This document shows, in pieces, positions 1-8,387 of a stretch of DNA of 64,000 nt. The position numbers and the translations under genes are program-made. Source of the stretch: Bianquea renquensis (GTDB lineage Bacteria > Bacillota > Clostridia > Lachnospirales > Bianqueaceae); assembly GCF_014384895.1 (NCBI RefSeq), contig NZ_JACRSQ010000011.1, positions 1-64,000 on the forward strand, written 5' to 3'. Positions within the stretch are counted from its first letter, which is position 1; every line of letters starts with the position of its first letter. The notes beneath the pieces are model-generated. The model saw only the letters and a list, made by a program, of their open reading frames with translations, ran no database searches and was not told where the DNA came from.

Positions 1-330
1 TTCTCAGGGCAGCGCCCTGAGCCCTCGGAGAGCTTTTCGGAATCAATATCTGCAATTTTCAAGGTTCATTTGAGCCTGTTTTTTTCGGCTCAGTTTTTCA
101 TAGATTACTTGACACTACCACTTAATATTACCCTCTTATTGTATCAGGTAAACAAACTGATTGTTTTTTGTTTCTGCCATTTTGGGGGATTCCCTAAACG
201 GTTATCCCGAAGTCAGAATTTTAGGAGTCAAGCGGTGTTAAAATTCCCATTATTTAGGTTCCATATTCCTAGTTTGATCCTTACTTCCATGATATTATGA
301 TAGAAAAAAGATATGGAGAGAAGCGTTACA
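1..330. other. AT-rich intergenic stretch, no gene
   Basis: No convincing coding region is seen before the first gene. A perfect 8-bp stem with a 3-nt loop (CTCAGGGC-AGC-GCCCTGAG) lies at 3-21 and may be the end of a terminator of a gene outside the window. The one longer open frame here (about 70-300) has an unstructured, Phe-rich composition and no ribosome site, so it is not called. Confidence 0.5.
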
Positions 331-1335
331 ATGAGACGCCAAGTCGAAAATGTTGAGGTATATACTTCACCCAGAATGGACTGTTACCGGTATGCTTTGC
401 TACCCATCATGAAACATTATAATAGAAAAATTGATCCCCTGTATCTGCAAACCTATACGACATTGGACTATGATCATCATACGAACCACCTTATAGCGTC
501 TACCGAAAATGTTTTTGATCTTTCCATGTATATGCAGGACATCGGGTTAACGATTACCTATGCCGCACCTGCTGGGCGTGACAATATTCTTTCCTTGATT
601 CGAAGAACAATCGATAACCAGGATTTAGTGGTGTGTATGATCGATGTCTTTTACTATAGCGGATTTCCAGGAACGTACCATAAGAACCATACAGGTCACG
701 CATTTCCGGTCTTCGGATATGATGATACAAAAGAACAATTTGAGATTATTGATAACAATTATATTGAGAGCTTTGCTCGCTGTAAAAGACAGATATCCTA
801 TGAAGACCTCGTGAATGGCGTCACTTCAGTGCTTGATAAACTCCCTGACGCGTCTCCGGTTCATATAATTTCAGAAACACACGACTCCACATGCAGTGTT
901 AAAAAATACGTCTCTTTATACAGTGCTTTTATACACGATTCTCGTTTTCTTCTTTGCTTACAGAATTTTAAGTCTTTTTGCAATTATTTCCGCTTATCTA
1001 TAAATTCGCCAGACAAGATGCTGCAGGAGTCTGACCGCTATTACATACAGCTTAATCAATTTATTAATTCAAGAATCCTGGAATACTATAGCTTTTCCTC
1101 CCTCTTTCAGTCGGTGTCAGCCCTTCAATCCGCTGATGAACAGATCATTGAGTTAGCGAATTTAGTCCGTGCCATTTTTTATAAAACGGCGTATGCAAAG
1201 GAGTATAGGCTGCATTCTTGTGAAAAGTGCGCATCTTATCTTGAGCAATTGTACATTCTGGAACAGCAGCACCTGCAAGCGCTGATGGATTGTGTGACGG
1301 TACAGAATATAAAACAGGAGGACGACTATGAATAA
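331..1335 (+). CDS. BtrH N-terminal/C39-like cysteine protease-fold protein
   Basis: Protein of 334 residues resembling the BtrH_N family, a papain/C39-like fold known in butirosin biosynthesis, where BtrH moves an acyl group from a carrier protein to the aminoglycoside. The expected triad is visible: Cys18 in a Met-Asp-Cys-Tyr context, His123 in Thr-Gly-His-Ala-Phe, and Asp141 in a strand reading Glu-Ile-Ile-Asp-Asn. The C-terminal 180 residues are helical and unassigned. The start at 331 is chosen because GGAGAG lies 10 nt upstream; an ATG at 313 lacks a site. The stop overlaps the start of the next, broken gene. The region is clearly more AT-rich than the genes after 2.7 kb, which hints at transfer. 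The substrate is unknown; the family call is moderate. Confidence 0.55.
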   Translation: MRRQVENVEVYTSPRMDCYRYALLPIMKHYNRKIDPLYLQTYTTLDYDHHTNHLIASTENVFDLSMYMQDIGLTITYAAPAGRDNILSLIRRTIDNQDLVVCMIDVFYYSGFPGTYHKNHTGHAFPVFGYDDTKEQFEIIDNNYIESFARCKRQISYEDLVNGVTSVLDKLPDASPVHIISETHDSTCSVKKYVSLYSAFIHDSRFLLCLQNFKSFCNYFRLSINSPDKMLQESDRYYIQLNQFINSRILEYYSFSSLFQSVSALQSADEQIIELANLVRAIFYKTAYAKEYRLHSCEKCASYLEQLYILEQQHLQALMDCVTVQNIKQEDDYE

Positions 1336-1772
1336 GTATCTGGATTTAACTCCCTTTTATAATCATATTATTTTTCAGCACGACGACATGGAAACTGCAA
1401 GGTTATCCAATAGTAAATGCCAATATGGCGTCAAGGTCGTTTGTGGCAGATAGAATTTGTTTTCTGGGCTTCTGTGAACTTGGCACTGTGTCAGAACGAG
1501 TTGTCGTCTATTCGGAGAAAGCCAGGGAGGAGGTCTCGATGCTGTTTAAAACCTTTCATACAGACTCTTTTCAAGGACTTGATACCATCGGAAAAAATGT
1601 AGACTGTATTGTGGCGAGTCAGGCAATGGGCGACGATGGACAAAAGCACAATCTCTATTATTGGGAATGCCCCATTACACTGACACATCCCATCGTAAGA
1701 ATCGAATTGCCAGTCAATTTGTCAATGCATGTGATGTCCATTCTGTTAAAATCCCCTTTGCCCCCCTCCTGA
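1328..1772 (+). pseudogene. frameshifted gene coupled to the BtrH-like gene
   Basis: An ATG at 1328 overlaps the upstream stop by 8 nt and has an AGGAGG site at about 1316-1321, so it was a translated second gene. Its frame begins Met-Asn-Lys-Tyr-Leu-Asp-Leu-Thr-Pro-Phe and stops at 1453, while the natural continuation is in another frame from about 1390 to 1772 (text such as Cys-Phe-Leu-Gly-Phe-Cys-Glu and Leu-Tyr-Tyr-Trp-Glu-Cys). A frameshift near 1380-1400 is therefore likely. The pattern recalls carbohydrate-binding beta-sandwich proteins, but this is weak. Open fragments in further frames run to about 1990 and may be the decayed 3' part. Confidence 0.5.
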
Positions 1773-2280
1773 GTATACATCCAGTTGCTAATGTCCGCTT
1801 ACATCATTTGGCAAGAATCTATAAATCTGTTACAATCCAGGCACTGGTTTCAAGCTCGAATGCAATTCGCCAAAAAAGAGGCAAAACGACTGCTAGTGGA
1901 GTCATATTTGACTGATGGATTTGTCAATGAGTATTGCTTTTCTGCCATTTTCAATCAGATGCTTGGCAGGACGCAGATACGGAATTTATGCTAGCCAAAA
2001 GGGGGGTGGATCTATAGATAAGGCCTATTTGGGTTGACATAATTTTATAAAGAATGGCAGAATGCTCAATCGATTAACATTTGGCTGCCGTTCACAATAT
2101 TAGTATTCTGCCAAATCTCATATGGAGGAGGGGGATGGAAACAGTACAGATTGTGGGGGGATCGGAGGGGGAGCATCGTACTCACGGGCCCATAGGACGG
2201 CGAACGCCAAGGGACTTCAATTGAGAACTGTGACTTTTTTAGGAATTTTAGGAATTTCTATCACTTTTGGCCGAAATCGG
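1773..2280. other. decayed or non-coding region
   Basis: Short open fragments in two frames (about 1785-1994) follow the broken gene and could be its tail or a second decayed gene. From about 2000 to 2280 nothing codes convincingly; a GGAGGAGGGGG run near 2122 precedes only a short Gly-rich frame without family resemblance. Confidence 0.35.
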
Positions 2281-2309
2281 TTGACAAAGGTCAGGGGGGT
2301 TTTTATAAT
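2281..2309 (+). promoter_or_regulatory. sigma-A promoter of the riboswitch operon
   Basis: Perfect consensus: -35 TTGACA at 2281-2286, 17-bp spacer, -10 TATAAT at 2304-2309. Transcription would start near 2316, directly ahead of the cobalamin aptamer. Confidence 0.9.
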
Positions 2310-2330
2310 AGAGAAAACTGAATAAAACAT

Positions 2331-2512
2331 TTATGGTTGCACCCACTGTAGCATCAGCGCAGCGGACGCATTAAAAGGGAATCCGGTGAGAGTCCGGAAC
2401 AGCGCACCCTACTGTAAAAGCTACGAAATGCCAGATTATGTCACTGAAGGAAAGATCCTTTGGGAAGATTGGCAGACTAGGTTTGAAGCTTTAAGTCAGG
2501 AGACCTGCCATA
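2331..2512 (+). promoter_or_regulatory. cobalamin riboswitch aptamer
   Basis: The conserved cobalamin-aptamer blocks appear in order: GGGAATCCGGTGAGAGTCC at 2378-2396, the GCGCACCCTACTGT block at 2403-2416, GTCACTGAAGG at about 2440-2450, and the B12 box AGTCAGGAGACCTGCC at 2494-2509. The aptamer sits between a perfect promoter and a terminator hairpin, so it should shut the downstream operon off when cobalamin is plentiful. Boundaries are approximate because the outer P1 helix was not folded by computer. Confidence 0.93.
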
Positions 2513-2568
2513 AAGGATGGAATCGTGTGTTGGTGGGAATATTACGATTATATCTCTGGTTGGGTGAG

Positions 2569-2612
2569 ATAGGCGGGATATTCTACTTTGTCTGGATATC
2601 CCGCCTATTTTT
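2569..2612 (+). terminator. riboswitch expression-platform terminator
   Basis: A 13-bp perfect stem (2569-2581 with 2596-2608) with a 14-nt loop is followed by TTTTT. It lies 57 nt after the B12 box and 90 nt before the first gene, the position expected for ligand-dependent transcription termination. Confidence 0.85.
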
Positions 2613-2700
2613 ATGCAATTGAATGAGCTAGAAGGGTATCCCGCTGGTTTCATAACTGTTTTATTCATACTATACTATACAATTTGGAGGAATATGTAGC

Positions 2701-4353
2701 ATGAAGAAAGTGTCAATTCGGGTATGGAGCCTATTGGTCACAATGTGTGTGCTGGTAACCGCCTTTGTGGGATGCGGAAATGGCGATACCCAGTCCAACA
2801 ACAGTCAGGAATCGAAACAAGAATCCAGCCAGGAATCGGAAGCCTCCTCGGAGAACAGCGAGGAATCTTCCGGGACAACAAGCAATTTAAATGAAACGCA
2901 GGAACTGGTGCTCGGCAGCGTTCGCGATATCATCCCAGGGGATGGCGACGCCTACTATGTCAGTATGAGCGCCGATGTGTGGGAACCATTGACCCGTGAC
3001 GTGGAAGGCGCGATTGAACCTGGCCTTGCAAAATCTTGGGAGCACAATGAGGAGTGTACCGAGTGGATTTTCCACCTGCGGGATGATGTCTATTTCCACA
3101 ATGGGGAAAAGTTCAACGCAGATATTGTGATTGCCAATATTGAGCGGTATAAAAAAGGCCCCATGACCTCCACATATGTTTCCATCGACATCGACAAGAC
3201 CTTTCCGGGCCTGTTGACAACGGAAGCGATGGATGAGTATACAGTGAAGTTCACGTTTTCCGACCCTGTCCCCACTTTGGAGTATATGATGAGCAACTAT
3301 GGCACCCCCATGTATCATCCCGACTGCTTTGATGCGGAAACCGGTGCGGTCACCTCTTTCGTCATTGGGACAGGCCGGTATATGATTAAAGAGCATGTGC
3401 AGGATCAGTACGCAATTTTTGAGAGAAATGATAACTATTATGGCGAGTATATGCCGTATATTAAGACCGTGCGCGTCAAGTGTATTCCGGATGCCGATGC
3501 CCGATATGCGGCCATAAAGTCTGGGGAAGTCATGGCGTTGATTGACAACGGCGCGATTTTGACAGCACAGGTGGAGGAGCTCCTCTCGTCGGACGACCGG
3601 TTTGATGTCGTCATGACCAAGAGCCATATGACCCATTACCTTAAGGTAAACGGCGAAAAGTTCCCCTTCAATGATGTCCGCATGCGCCAGGCTGTCAGCT
3701 ACGCGATTGACCGTGAAACGATCAATGAGCAGCTGTGGGGCGGCCTCTGCACACCTGCCTACGGGATTCTGAGCTACCGCACCCCCTTCTACAAGGATAT
3801 CCAGGGCGAATACAACATGGAAAAGGCAAAGGAACTTGCAGATGAAGTGCTTCAGGGCCAGCGAGTAGCGGTGGATATGATTGTTTCCGAGAGCCGCGCG
3901 GCCAGCTATCCCTATAAGGCGGAAGCGGAATACCTACAGTCCGAGCTTGCCAAAATCGGTCTCGATGTCAATATTAAGATTCTGGATGGCACGCTCTACA
4001 ATGAGGCGAGGAACAACGGCGAGTATAACTGCACTTTGGACGCCCATGGCTTCAACAATGCGGACCCATACTCCAATCTCTTTGGCTATATCGGAACCGA
4101 GGGAGGATCCAATGTCAAGTACCATTTTGGGTACAGCAACGCTGAAGTTGACGCCCTGCTTGCGGAGGTCAAGGTCACCGCGGATGAACAGAAGCGCAAA
4201 GAGATTTACGACCAGATTCAGGTGATTGCGGCGGAAGAGCTGCCCATGATCCCCATCCTGTACGATGTCAACGTCAATGTACACAACAAAGCCATTACAG
4301 GATACAAAACCGTTCCCGGTGTTGAATGGGCCACAATTCAGTGGGCTGAATAA
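2701..4353 (+). CDS. ABC transporter solute-binding lipoprotein, DppA/NikA family (family 5)
   Basis: Periplasmic-binding-type lipoprotein of 550 residues. A signal peptide ends in the lipobox Ala-Phe-Val-Gly-Cys at about residues 22-26, followed by a Ser/Glu/Gln-rich linker to residue 65 and the family 5 binding fold (Leu-Ala-Lys-Ser-Trp-Glu then Thr-Glu-Trp-Ile-Phe-His-Leu-Arg near the start; Met-Arg-Gln-Ala-Val-Ser-Tyr-Ala-Ile-Asp mid-protein). Relatives bind peptides, nickel or cobalt chelates, and in E. coli DppA also heme. It is the first gene after the cobalamin riboswitch and is followed by its permeases and ATPases, so the ligand is probably linked to cobalamin economy; the ligand itself cannot be read from sequence. 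GGAGG lies 9-10 nt before the ATG. Confidence 0.9.
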   Translation: MKKVSIRVWSLLVTMCVLVTAFVGCGNGDTQSNNSQESKQESSQESEASSENSEESSGTTSNLNETQELVLGSVRDIIPGDGDAYYVSMSADVWEPLTRDVEGAIEPGLAKSWEHNEECTEWIFHLRDDVYFHNGEKFNADIVIANIERYKKGPMTSTYVSIDIDKTFPGLLTTEAMDEYTVKFTFSDPVPTLEYMMSNYGTPMYHPDCFDAETGAVTSFVIGTGRYMIKEHVQDQYAIFERNDNYYGEYMPYIKTVRVKCIPDADARYAAIKSGEVMALIDNGAILTAQVEELLSSDDRFDVVMTKSHMTHYLKVNGEKFPFNDVRMRQAVSYAIDRETINEQLWGGLCTPAYGILSYRTPFYKDIQGEYNMEKAKELADEVLQGQRVAVDMIVSESRAASYPYKAEAEYLQSELAKIGLDVNIKILDGTLYNEARNNGEYNCTLDAHGFNNADPYSNLFGYIGTEGGSNVKYHFGYSNAEVDALLAEVKVTADEQKRKEIYDQIQVIAAEELPMIPILYDVNVNVHNKAITGYKTVPGVEWATIQWAE

Positions 4354-4380
4354 AATAGGAAATAAATCGCATTTTATCTC

Positions 4381-4420
4381 GATGCAGGGGAGATTTGCTT
4401 AAGGCACGCTCCCCTGCATC
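4381..4420 (+). other. intercistronic hairpin without U-tract
   Basis: A 12-bp perfect stem (4381-4392 with 4409-4420) lies between the binding-protein gene and the first permease. No T run follows, so it more likely stabilises the upstream mRNA, allowing excess binding protein over membrane parts, than stops transcription. Confidence 0.6.
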
Positions 4421-4440
4421 ATGATTTGGAGACATAGCAG

Positions 4441-5391
4441 ATGGGAATTGTAAAATACATCGGAAAACGGGTATTGACGCTGATTCCTGTTCTATTGGGT
4501 ATTACAATCCTCGCGTTTATTTTAAACTGCATGACGCCAGGAGATCCGGTGGAAATGATTCTCACACGGGACGGGGATGTGATGCCAACGCAGGAACAGA
4601 TTGATATTGTGACGGAACGGCTAGGACTCAACGACCCCTATCCAATTCAGTACTTAAAATGGCTAAAGAATAGTCTGACCGGAGAATTCGGTCAGTCCTT
4701 TGTTACAAATAAAAGCATCTCGTCGGAGATGGTGCGCCGCCTGCCATATACGCTAAAAATTGCGGTGCTAGCTATGGGATTTACAGTGGTGATGGGACTT
4801 GGGCTGGGGATCTTGATGGCCGCCTTTCGAGACAGCTGGGTGGATCGGATCCTTCGAAGCTTGACGACCATCATGCTGTCCATACCTGGCTTTTGGCTGG
4901 CTATCCTCTTAATTTTTTTGTTCTGTGAAAAGTGGCAGCTGCTGCCTAGCAGCGGGTACAGTGGATTTGCGTCTCTGCTACTCCCCTCCTTTAGCGTTGC
5001 CTGTTCAACCATAGGTGTATCCGCGCGTTTGACAAGAACCAGTATACTGGATGAATTGGGCCGGCAGTATATTACCGTGGCCAAGGCCAAGGGCTTAAAA
5101 AATAAGGCAGTTGTGATCCGTCACGCGCTGCCGGGAGCACTGATCCCCATTATGACATTCCTGGGTACATATTTTGCTGGGATCCTGGGCGGATCCACAA
5201 TTTCCGAGATGATTTTTGGTATACCGGGGATCGGAAGTTATGCGCTGGACGCCGTGAAGGCCAAGGATTTTCCGGTTATTCAGGCATATGTTCTATACAC
5301 AGGATTGGTCTATGTGGCGGCCAACCTTCTCATTGATATCCTGTATATCGTTGTCAATCCCAAAATCAGGGTGGGTGAAAAAGCAGAATGA
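4441..5391 (+). CDS. ABC transporter permease, DppB/NikB family
   Basis: Inner-membrane permease of 316 residues with the usual six membrane spans: one near residues 9-30, a large external loop to about 95, then five spans. The coupling segment (Arg-Gln-Tyr-Ile-Thr-Val-Ala-Lys-Ala-Lys-Gly-Leu, about 205-216) is the BPD_transp_1 EAA loop that contacts the ATPase. Length is normal for DppB. It overlaps the next permease gene by 4 nt, consistent with one translationally coupled operon and a heterodimeric channel. Confidence 0.92.
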   Translation: MGIVKYIGKRVLTLIPVLLGITILAFILNCMTPGDPVEMILTRDGDVMPTQEQIDIVTERLGLNDPYPIQYLKWLKNSLTGEFGQSFVTNKSISSEMVRRLPYTLKIAVLAMGFTVVMGLGLGILMAAFRDSWVDRILRSLTTIMLSIPGFWLAILLIFLFCEKWQLLPSSGYSGFASLLLPSFSVACSTIGVSARLTRTSILDELGRQYITVAKAKGLKNKAVVIRHALPGALIPIMTFLGTYFAGILGGSTISEMIFGIPGIGSYALDAVKAKDFPVIQAYVLYTGLVYVAANLLIDILYIVVNPKIRVGEKAE

Positions 5392-6215
5392 AAATAAAAG
5401 AAATGAAAGTGGGGACCATGATCGCGGTCATTGTTCTGGCGGGAATCATTCTCATGAGCGTGTTTGCTCCACTGATTGCGCCCTATGACCCCCTGGAAGT
5501 CAATATCAAAAATTCCCTTCAGCAGCCCTCTGCCCAGCATTGGCTCGGCACGGATGCAATTGGCCGTGACCTCTTGAGCCGTGTGATTTATGGCGGCCGG
5601 CAGTCCATCATCCTTGCCGTGGTGGCGACGGCTCTCTCCATGCTGGTTGGGCTGATTATAGGCGTCATCGCCGGATATTTTGGCGGTGTCGTGGATATGG
5701 TGATCACATCCTTTTCCAGTATTTTTCAGGGATTGCCAGGAACCAGTATGATGATCGTCGTCGCCGGCATGGTGCCGGGGATCCCCGGCATGATTGTGGC
5801 AATTGTGATCACATCCTGGGTGGGATTTTCCCGGATTGTCCGGGGAGAAGTGATGAAAATCAAGCAGGAGAAATTTGTGGAGGGCCTGCGGGGTTTAGGG
5901 GCAGGGAACTTGCGGATTGTCCTCCGGCATATTACACCCAATTTGATCAGCAATATCATCATTATTTTTACCACTCGAATTGCAAGGGTGATCCTGTCGG
6001 TGGCCTCGTTAAGCTTCCTAGGACTGGGGCTTCAACCACCGACGCCGGACTGGGGTGTTATGATCAACGAAGCCCGGGTTCATTTCCGTTCCAATCCTCT
6101 GCTGATCATTGCCCCGGGCGCCTTTATTATCGCGATTTCATTGAGCGTCAACGTTATCGGGGATGCCCTGCGGGATAAGTTGGATGTTCACAAAGACTCC
6201 TTGCGAGATTATTGA
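5388..6215 (+). CDS. ABC transporter permease, DppC/NikC family
   Basis: Second channel subunit, 275 residues. The N-terminus carries the DppC hallmark Leu-Gly-Thr-Asp-Ala-Ile-Gly-Arg-Asp-Leu-Leu-Ser-Arg (about residues 50-62), followed by five membrane spans and an EAA-type loop (Glu-Gly-Leu-Arg-Gly-Leu-Gly-Ala, about 165-172). The C-terminal Leu-Gly-Leu-Gly-Leu-Gln-Pro-Pro-Thr-Pro-Asp-Trp-Gly motif is typical. The start codon overlaps the previous stop (ATGA). Confidence 0.92.
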   Translation: MKIKEMKVGTMIAVIVLAGIILMSVFAPLIAPYDPLEVNIKNSLQQPSAQHWLGTDAIGRDLLSRVIYGGRQSIILAVVATALSMLVGLIIGVIAGYFGGVVDMVITSFSSIFQGLPGTSMMIVVAGMVPGIPGMIVAIVITSWVGFSRIVRGEVMKIKQEKFVEGLRGLGAGNLRIVLRHITPNLISNIIIIFTTRIARVILSVASLSFLGLGLQPPTPDWGVMINEARVHFRSNPLLIIAPGAFIIAISLSVNVIGDALRDKLDVHKDSLRDY

Positions 6216-6229
6216 GGATGGTTTTGACT

Positions 6230-7180
6230 ATGGATTCCAATATTACAATCAACGGATTGACGGTGAAGTTCCGCACAGGGCACGGGATGGTCACAGCGGT
6301 GGAAAACGTCAACACGGTCTTTGAAGCGGGCAAGATTACAGGATTGATTGGAGAAAGCGGGAGCGGCAAATCGGTTTTGGGAATGTCCATCCTTCAGCTA
6401 TTGCCAAACAGCGCCATCATTGAAGGGGAATGCCTATATAAGGGAGATAATCTGCTGCGGGTAAGGCCAGAGACAATTCGCTCCATCCGCGGCAGGGAGA
6501 TCGCATTAATCCCGCAAAACCCCTCAGAATCTCTCAACTCTGTGCGCCGCATTAAAAGGCAGCTGACGGAGGCGGTCACGACCCATGACAAGAAGAAGAA
6601 AGACGAGGCACAGCAGAGAGCGCAGGAACTTTTACAGCGCTTTGGCTTTGCCGATCCAGATGAAATCATGAGACGGTATTCCTTCCAGATGAGCGGAGGA
6701 ATGAATCAGCGAATTATCTCGGTCCTGGGATTGATGGACAGTCCCAGCTGGATCATTGCAGATGAACCGACAAAAGGTCTCGATTCCATTCTGCGAAAGC
6801 AGGTGTACCAGACGCTGAAGGATATTGCACAGCACGACACCGCCAGTATGATCCTCATTACACACGACATTACACTAGCGGAGCGGCTCTGCGACAATAT
6901 TTTAGTTTTGTATGCAGGGCGAGTATTGGAGCAGGGGCCGACGGCGGAGGTGCTGAGCAACCCTCAGCACCCTTATACCAAGGGGCTAGTTGCCTCCCAG
7001 CCGTCTAAGGGGATGCACCCCATCGGCGGGGTAATGCCTGAGCGCGAAGGTCAGATGGCCGGCTGCAATTTCTATCCCCGCTGCCGATGCGCGCTGGACC
7101 AATGTGCGGCGGCATGTCCGGCAGAATATCCCTGCAAAAATGGTTCTTTGGCGAGGTGCTTTTTATATGATAGAAGTTAG
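6230..7180 (+). CDS. ABC transporter ATP-binding protein, DppD/OppD family
   Basis: ATPase of about 316 residues. Walker A Gly-Glu-Ser-Gly-Ser-Gly-Lys-Ser is at about residues 39-46, signature Met-Ser-Gly-Gly-Met-Asn-Gln-Arg near 155 (a variant of LSGGQ), and Walker B Ile-Ile-Ala-Asp-Glu-Pro-Thr near 178. The C-terminal oligopeptide-transporter domain holds a cysteine-rich segment (Cys-Asn-Phe-Tyr-Pro-Arg-Cys-Arg-Cys-Ala) usual for this subgroup. The ATG at 6230 is preferred with GAGG 12 nt upstream; a TTG at 6212 overlapping the dppC stop is an alternative. Confidence 0.9.
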   Translation: MDSNITINGLTVKFRTGHGMVTAVENVNTVFEAGKITGLIGESGSGKSVLGMSILQLLPNSAIIEGECLYKGDNLLRVRPETIRSIRGREIALIPQNPSESLNSVRRIKRQLTEAVTTHDKKKKDEAQQRAQELLQRFGFADPDEIMRRYSFQMSGGMNQRIISVLGLMDSPSWIIADEPTKGLDSILRKQVYQTLKDIAQHDTASMILITHDITLAERLCDNILVLYAGRVLEQGPTAEVLSNPQHPYTKGLVASQPSKGMHPIGGVMPEREGQMAGCNFYPRCRCALDQCAAACPAEYPCKNGSLARCFLYDRS

Positions 7181-7931
7181 AGGACTGACCAAGACGTTTA
7201 CGTCCGGCGTATTTCGAAAGCGGACGGTACGCGCCGTAACAGATGTCTCCTTCTCTATACCCAGAGGAAAAACACTGGGACTTGCGGGGGATAGCGGATG
7301 CGGCAAATCCACCATAGCGCGGATGCTTTTAAAACTGACAGAACCGGATTCCGGCGAAATTCTACTGGATGGGGATACCATTACCCACCTGACAGATAAG
7401 CAGTTCAAGCCATACCGGCGGAAAATTCAGATTGTCTTTCAGCACCCGGAGAGTTCCCTGGACCCAAGCAAACAGATTTTATACAGCTTAAGGGAGCCGA
7501 TGATCATTCATGGCCTGTATACGAAAGAGGAGCGTCTAACCAAAATTCAGGAACTGCTTCACCTTGTGGGGGTTAGCGAAAAACTCCTCACCCGATATCC
7601 GCATCAGATCAGCGGCGGGGAGGCACAGCGCATTATGATCGCCCGGGCGCTGACGCTGACGCCGGAGATTCTCATTCTGGATGAGCCCACGTCCATGCTG
7701 GACGTTTCCATTCAAGCCCACATCATGACGCTTTTGCGCGACCTCCAGGGACGCCTGGGGTTGACCTACCTGTTTATTTCCCACGATGTGGATGTTTTAA
7801 CCTGGTTTTGCGATGAAATCGCGGTGATGAGCCAAGGCAAGATTGTAGAATCCGGCCCGGCCAGCGAGATTGTCCAGCATCCCCAGGACGCTTACACTAA
7901 GCGGTTGATCGATAGTTTTCAGAATTGGTAA
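7167..7931 (+). CDS. ABC transporter ATP-binding protein, DppF/NikE family
   Basis: Second ATPase, 254 residues, starting at the ATG at 7167, which overlaps the dppD stop by 14 nt. Walker A Gly-Asp-Ser-Gly-Cys-Gly-Lys-Ser is near residue 38, signature Ile-Ser-Gly-Gly-Glu-Ala-Gln-Arg near 145, and Walker B Leu-Ile-Leu-Asp-Glu-Pro-Thr near 168. It lacks the C-terminal oligopeptide extension, giving the short NikE-like length. With its partner it would power import for the preceding permeases. Confidence 0.9.
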   Translation: MIEVRGLTKTFTSGVFRKRTVRAVTDVSFSIPRGKTLGLAGDSGCGKSTIARMLLKLTEPDSGEILLDGDTITHLTDKQFKPYRRKIQIVFQHPESSLDPSKQILYSLREPMIIHGLYTKEERLTKIQELLHLVGVSEKLLTRYPHQISGGEAQRIMIARALTLTPEILILDEPTSMLDVSIQAHIMTLLRDLQGRLGLTYLFISHDVDVLTWFCDEIAVMSQGKIVESGPASEIVQHPQDAYTKRLIDSFQNW

Positions 7932-7955
7932 TGGGAAGTAGAAAGGACGGACAGG

Positions 7956-8387
7956 ATGCGGGAACGAGTTCAGTTTGAAGATTTTAATGAAAAGTGGAAA
8001 GCCCATGTGCGGCAGTCGGAGAGCCTGCGGATGCATAACGGAATTGCGCCCCCCTGGTTCCATGAGCTGGAGCAGAGCGGCGCCTCGGTAAGCTGGGAGT
8101 GGAAGGATTGTATCTATTTTGTCAACATTCTGTATCAGATGGGGATCGATGCCGACGTAAAAATCTTCCCCTTTACAAAGCAACTGCGCTATGCCAGCAA
8201 GGAAGAGCTGCTTGCGCGAGAGTGTGGGAAGCTAAAGGCGGGCCACTATGATCCGAAAGCGGCGGAGGAAATCCTGTTAAAACATTTTCAGCAGAATGAT
8301 CAGGGGGAATTCACGGCGCAGGCTCATTACAGGAGTGCGCTGGTGATGTGGCAAGCTTGCGGGGAGGAGATAGGCTATGAAGGATAA
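7956..8387 (+). CDS. small protein resembling the C-terminal part of a class I methyltransferase
   Basis: Protein of 143 residues lying between the transporter and the nitrogenase-like genes, overlapping the latter by 11 nt. The stretch Trp-Lys-Asp-Cys-Ile-Tyr-Phe-Val-Asn-Ile-Leu-Tyr-Gln-Met-Gly-Ile recalls a segment found after the SAM-binding core of some clostridial class I methyltransferases, but no SAM-binding Gly-rich motif is present. It is therefore either a truncated methyltransferase or an accessory protein specific to this system. GAAAGGA precedes the ATG. No function is assigned. Confidence 0.75.
   Translation: MRERVQFEDFNEKWKAHVRQSESLRMHNGIAPPWFHELEQSGASVSWEWKDCIYFVNILYQMGIDADVKIFPFTKQLRYASKEELLARECGKLKAGHYDPKAAEEILLKHFQQNDQGEFTAQAHYRSALVMWQACGEEIGYEG

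Noticed and set aside
70..300. Short open frame ahead of the BtrH-like gene
   Set aside because: No ribosome site, biased Phe/Leu composition typical of AT-rich non-coding DNA.
2122..2325. Short open frame overlapping the riboswitch promoter
   Set aside because: Gly-rich start, then reads through the -35 and -10 boxes; explained better as leader DNA.
2887..3636. Long open frame on the minus strand inside the binding-protein gene
   Set aside because: Antisense shadow of a well-supported gene, with no ribosome site and no family resemblance. The same applies to other long antisense frames such as those within 31-33 kb, 39 kb and 61.8-62.8 kb.
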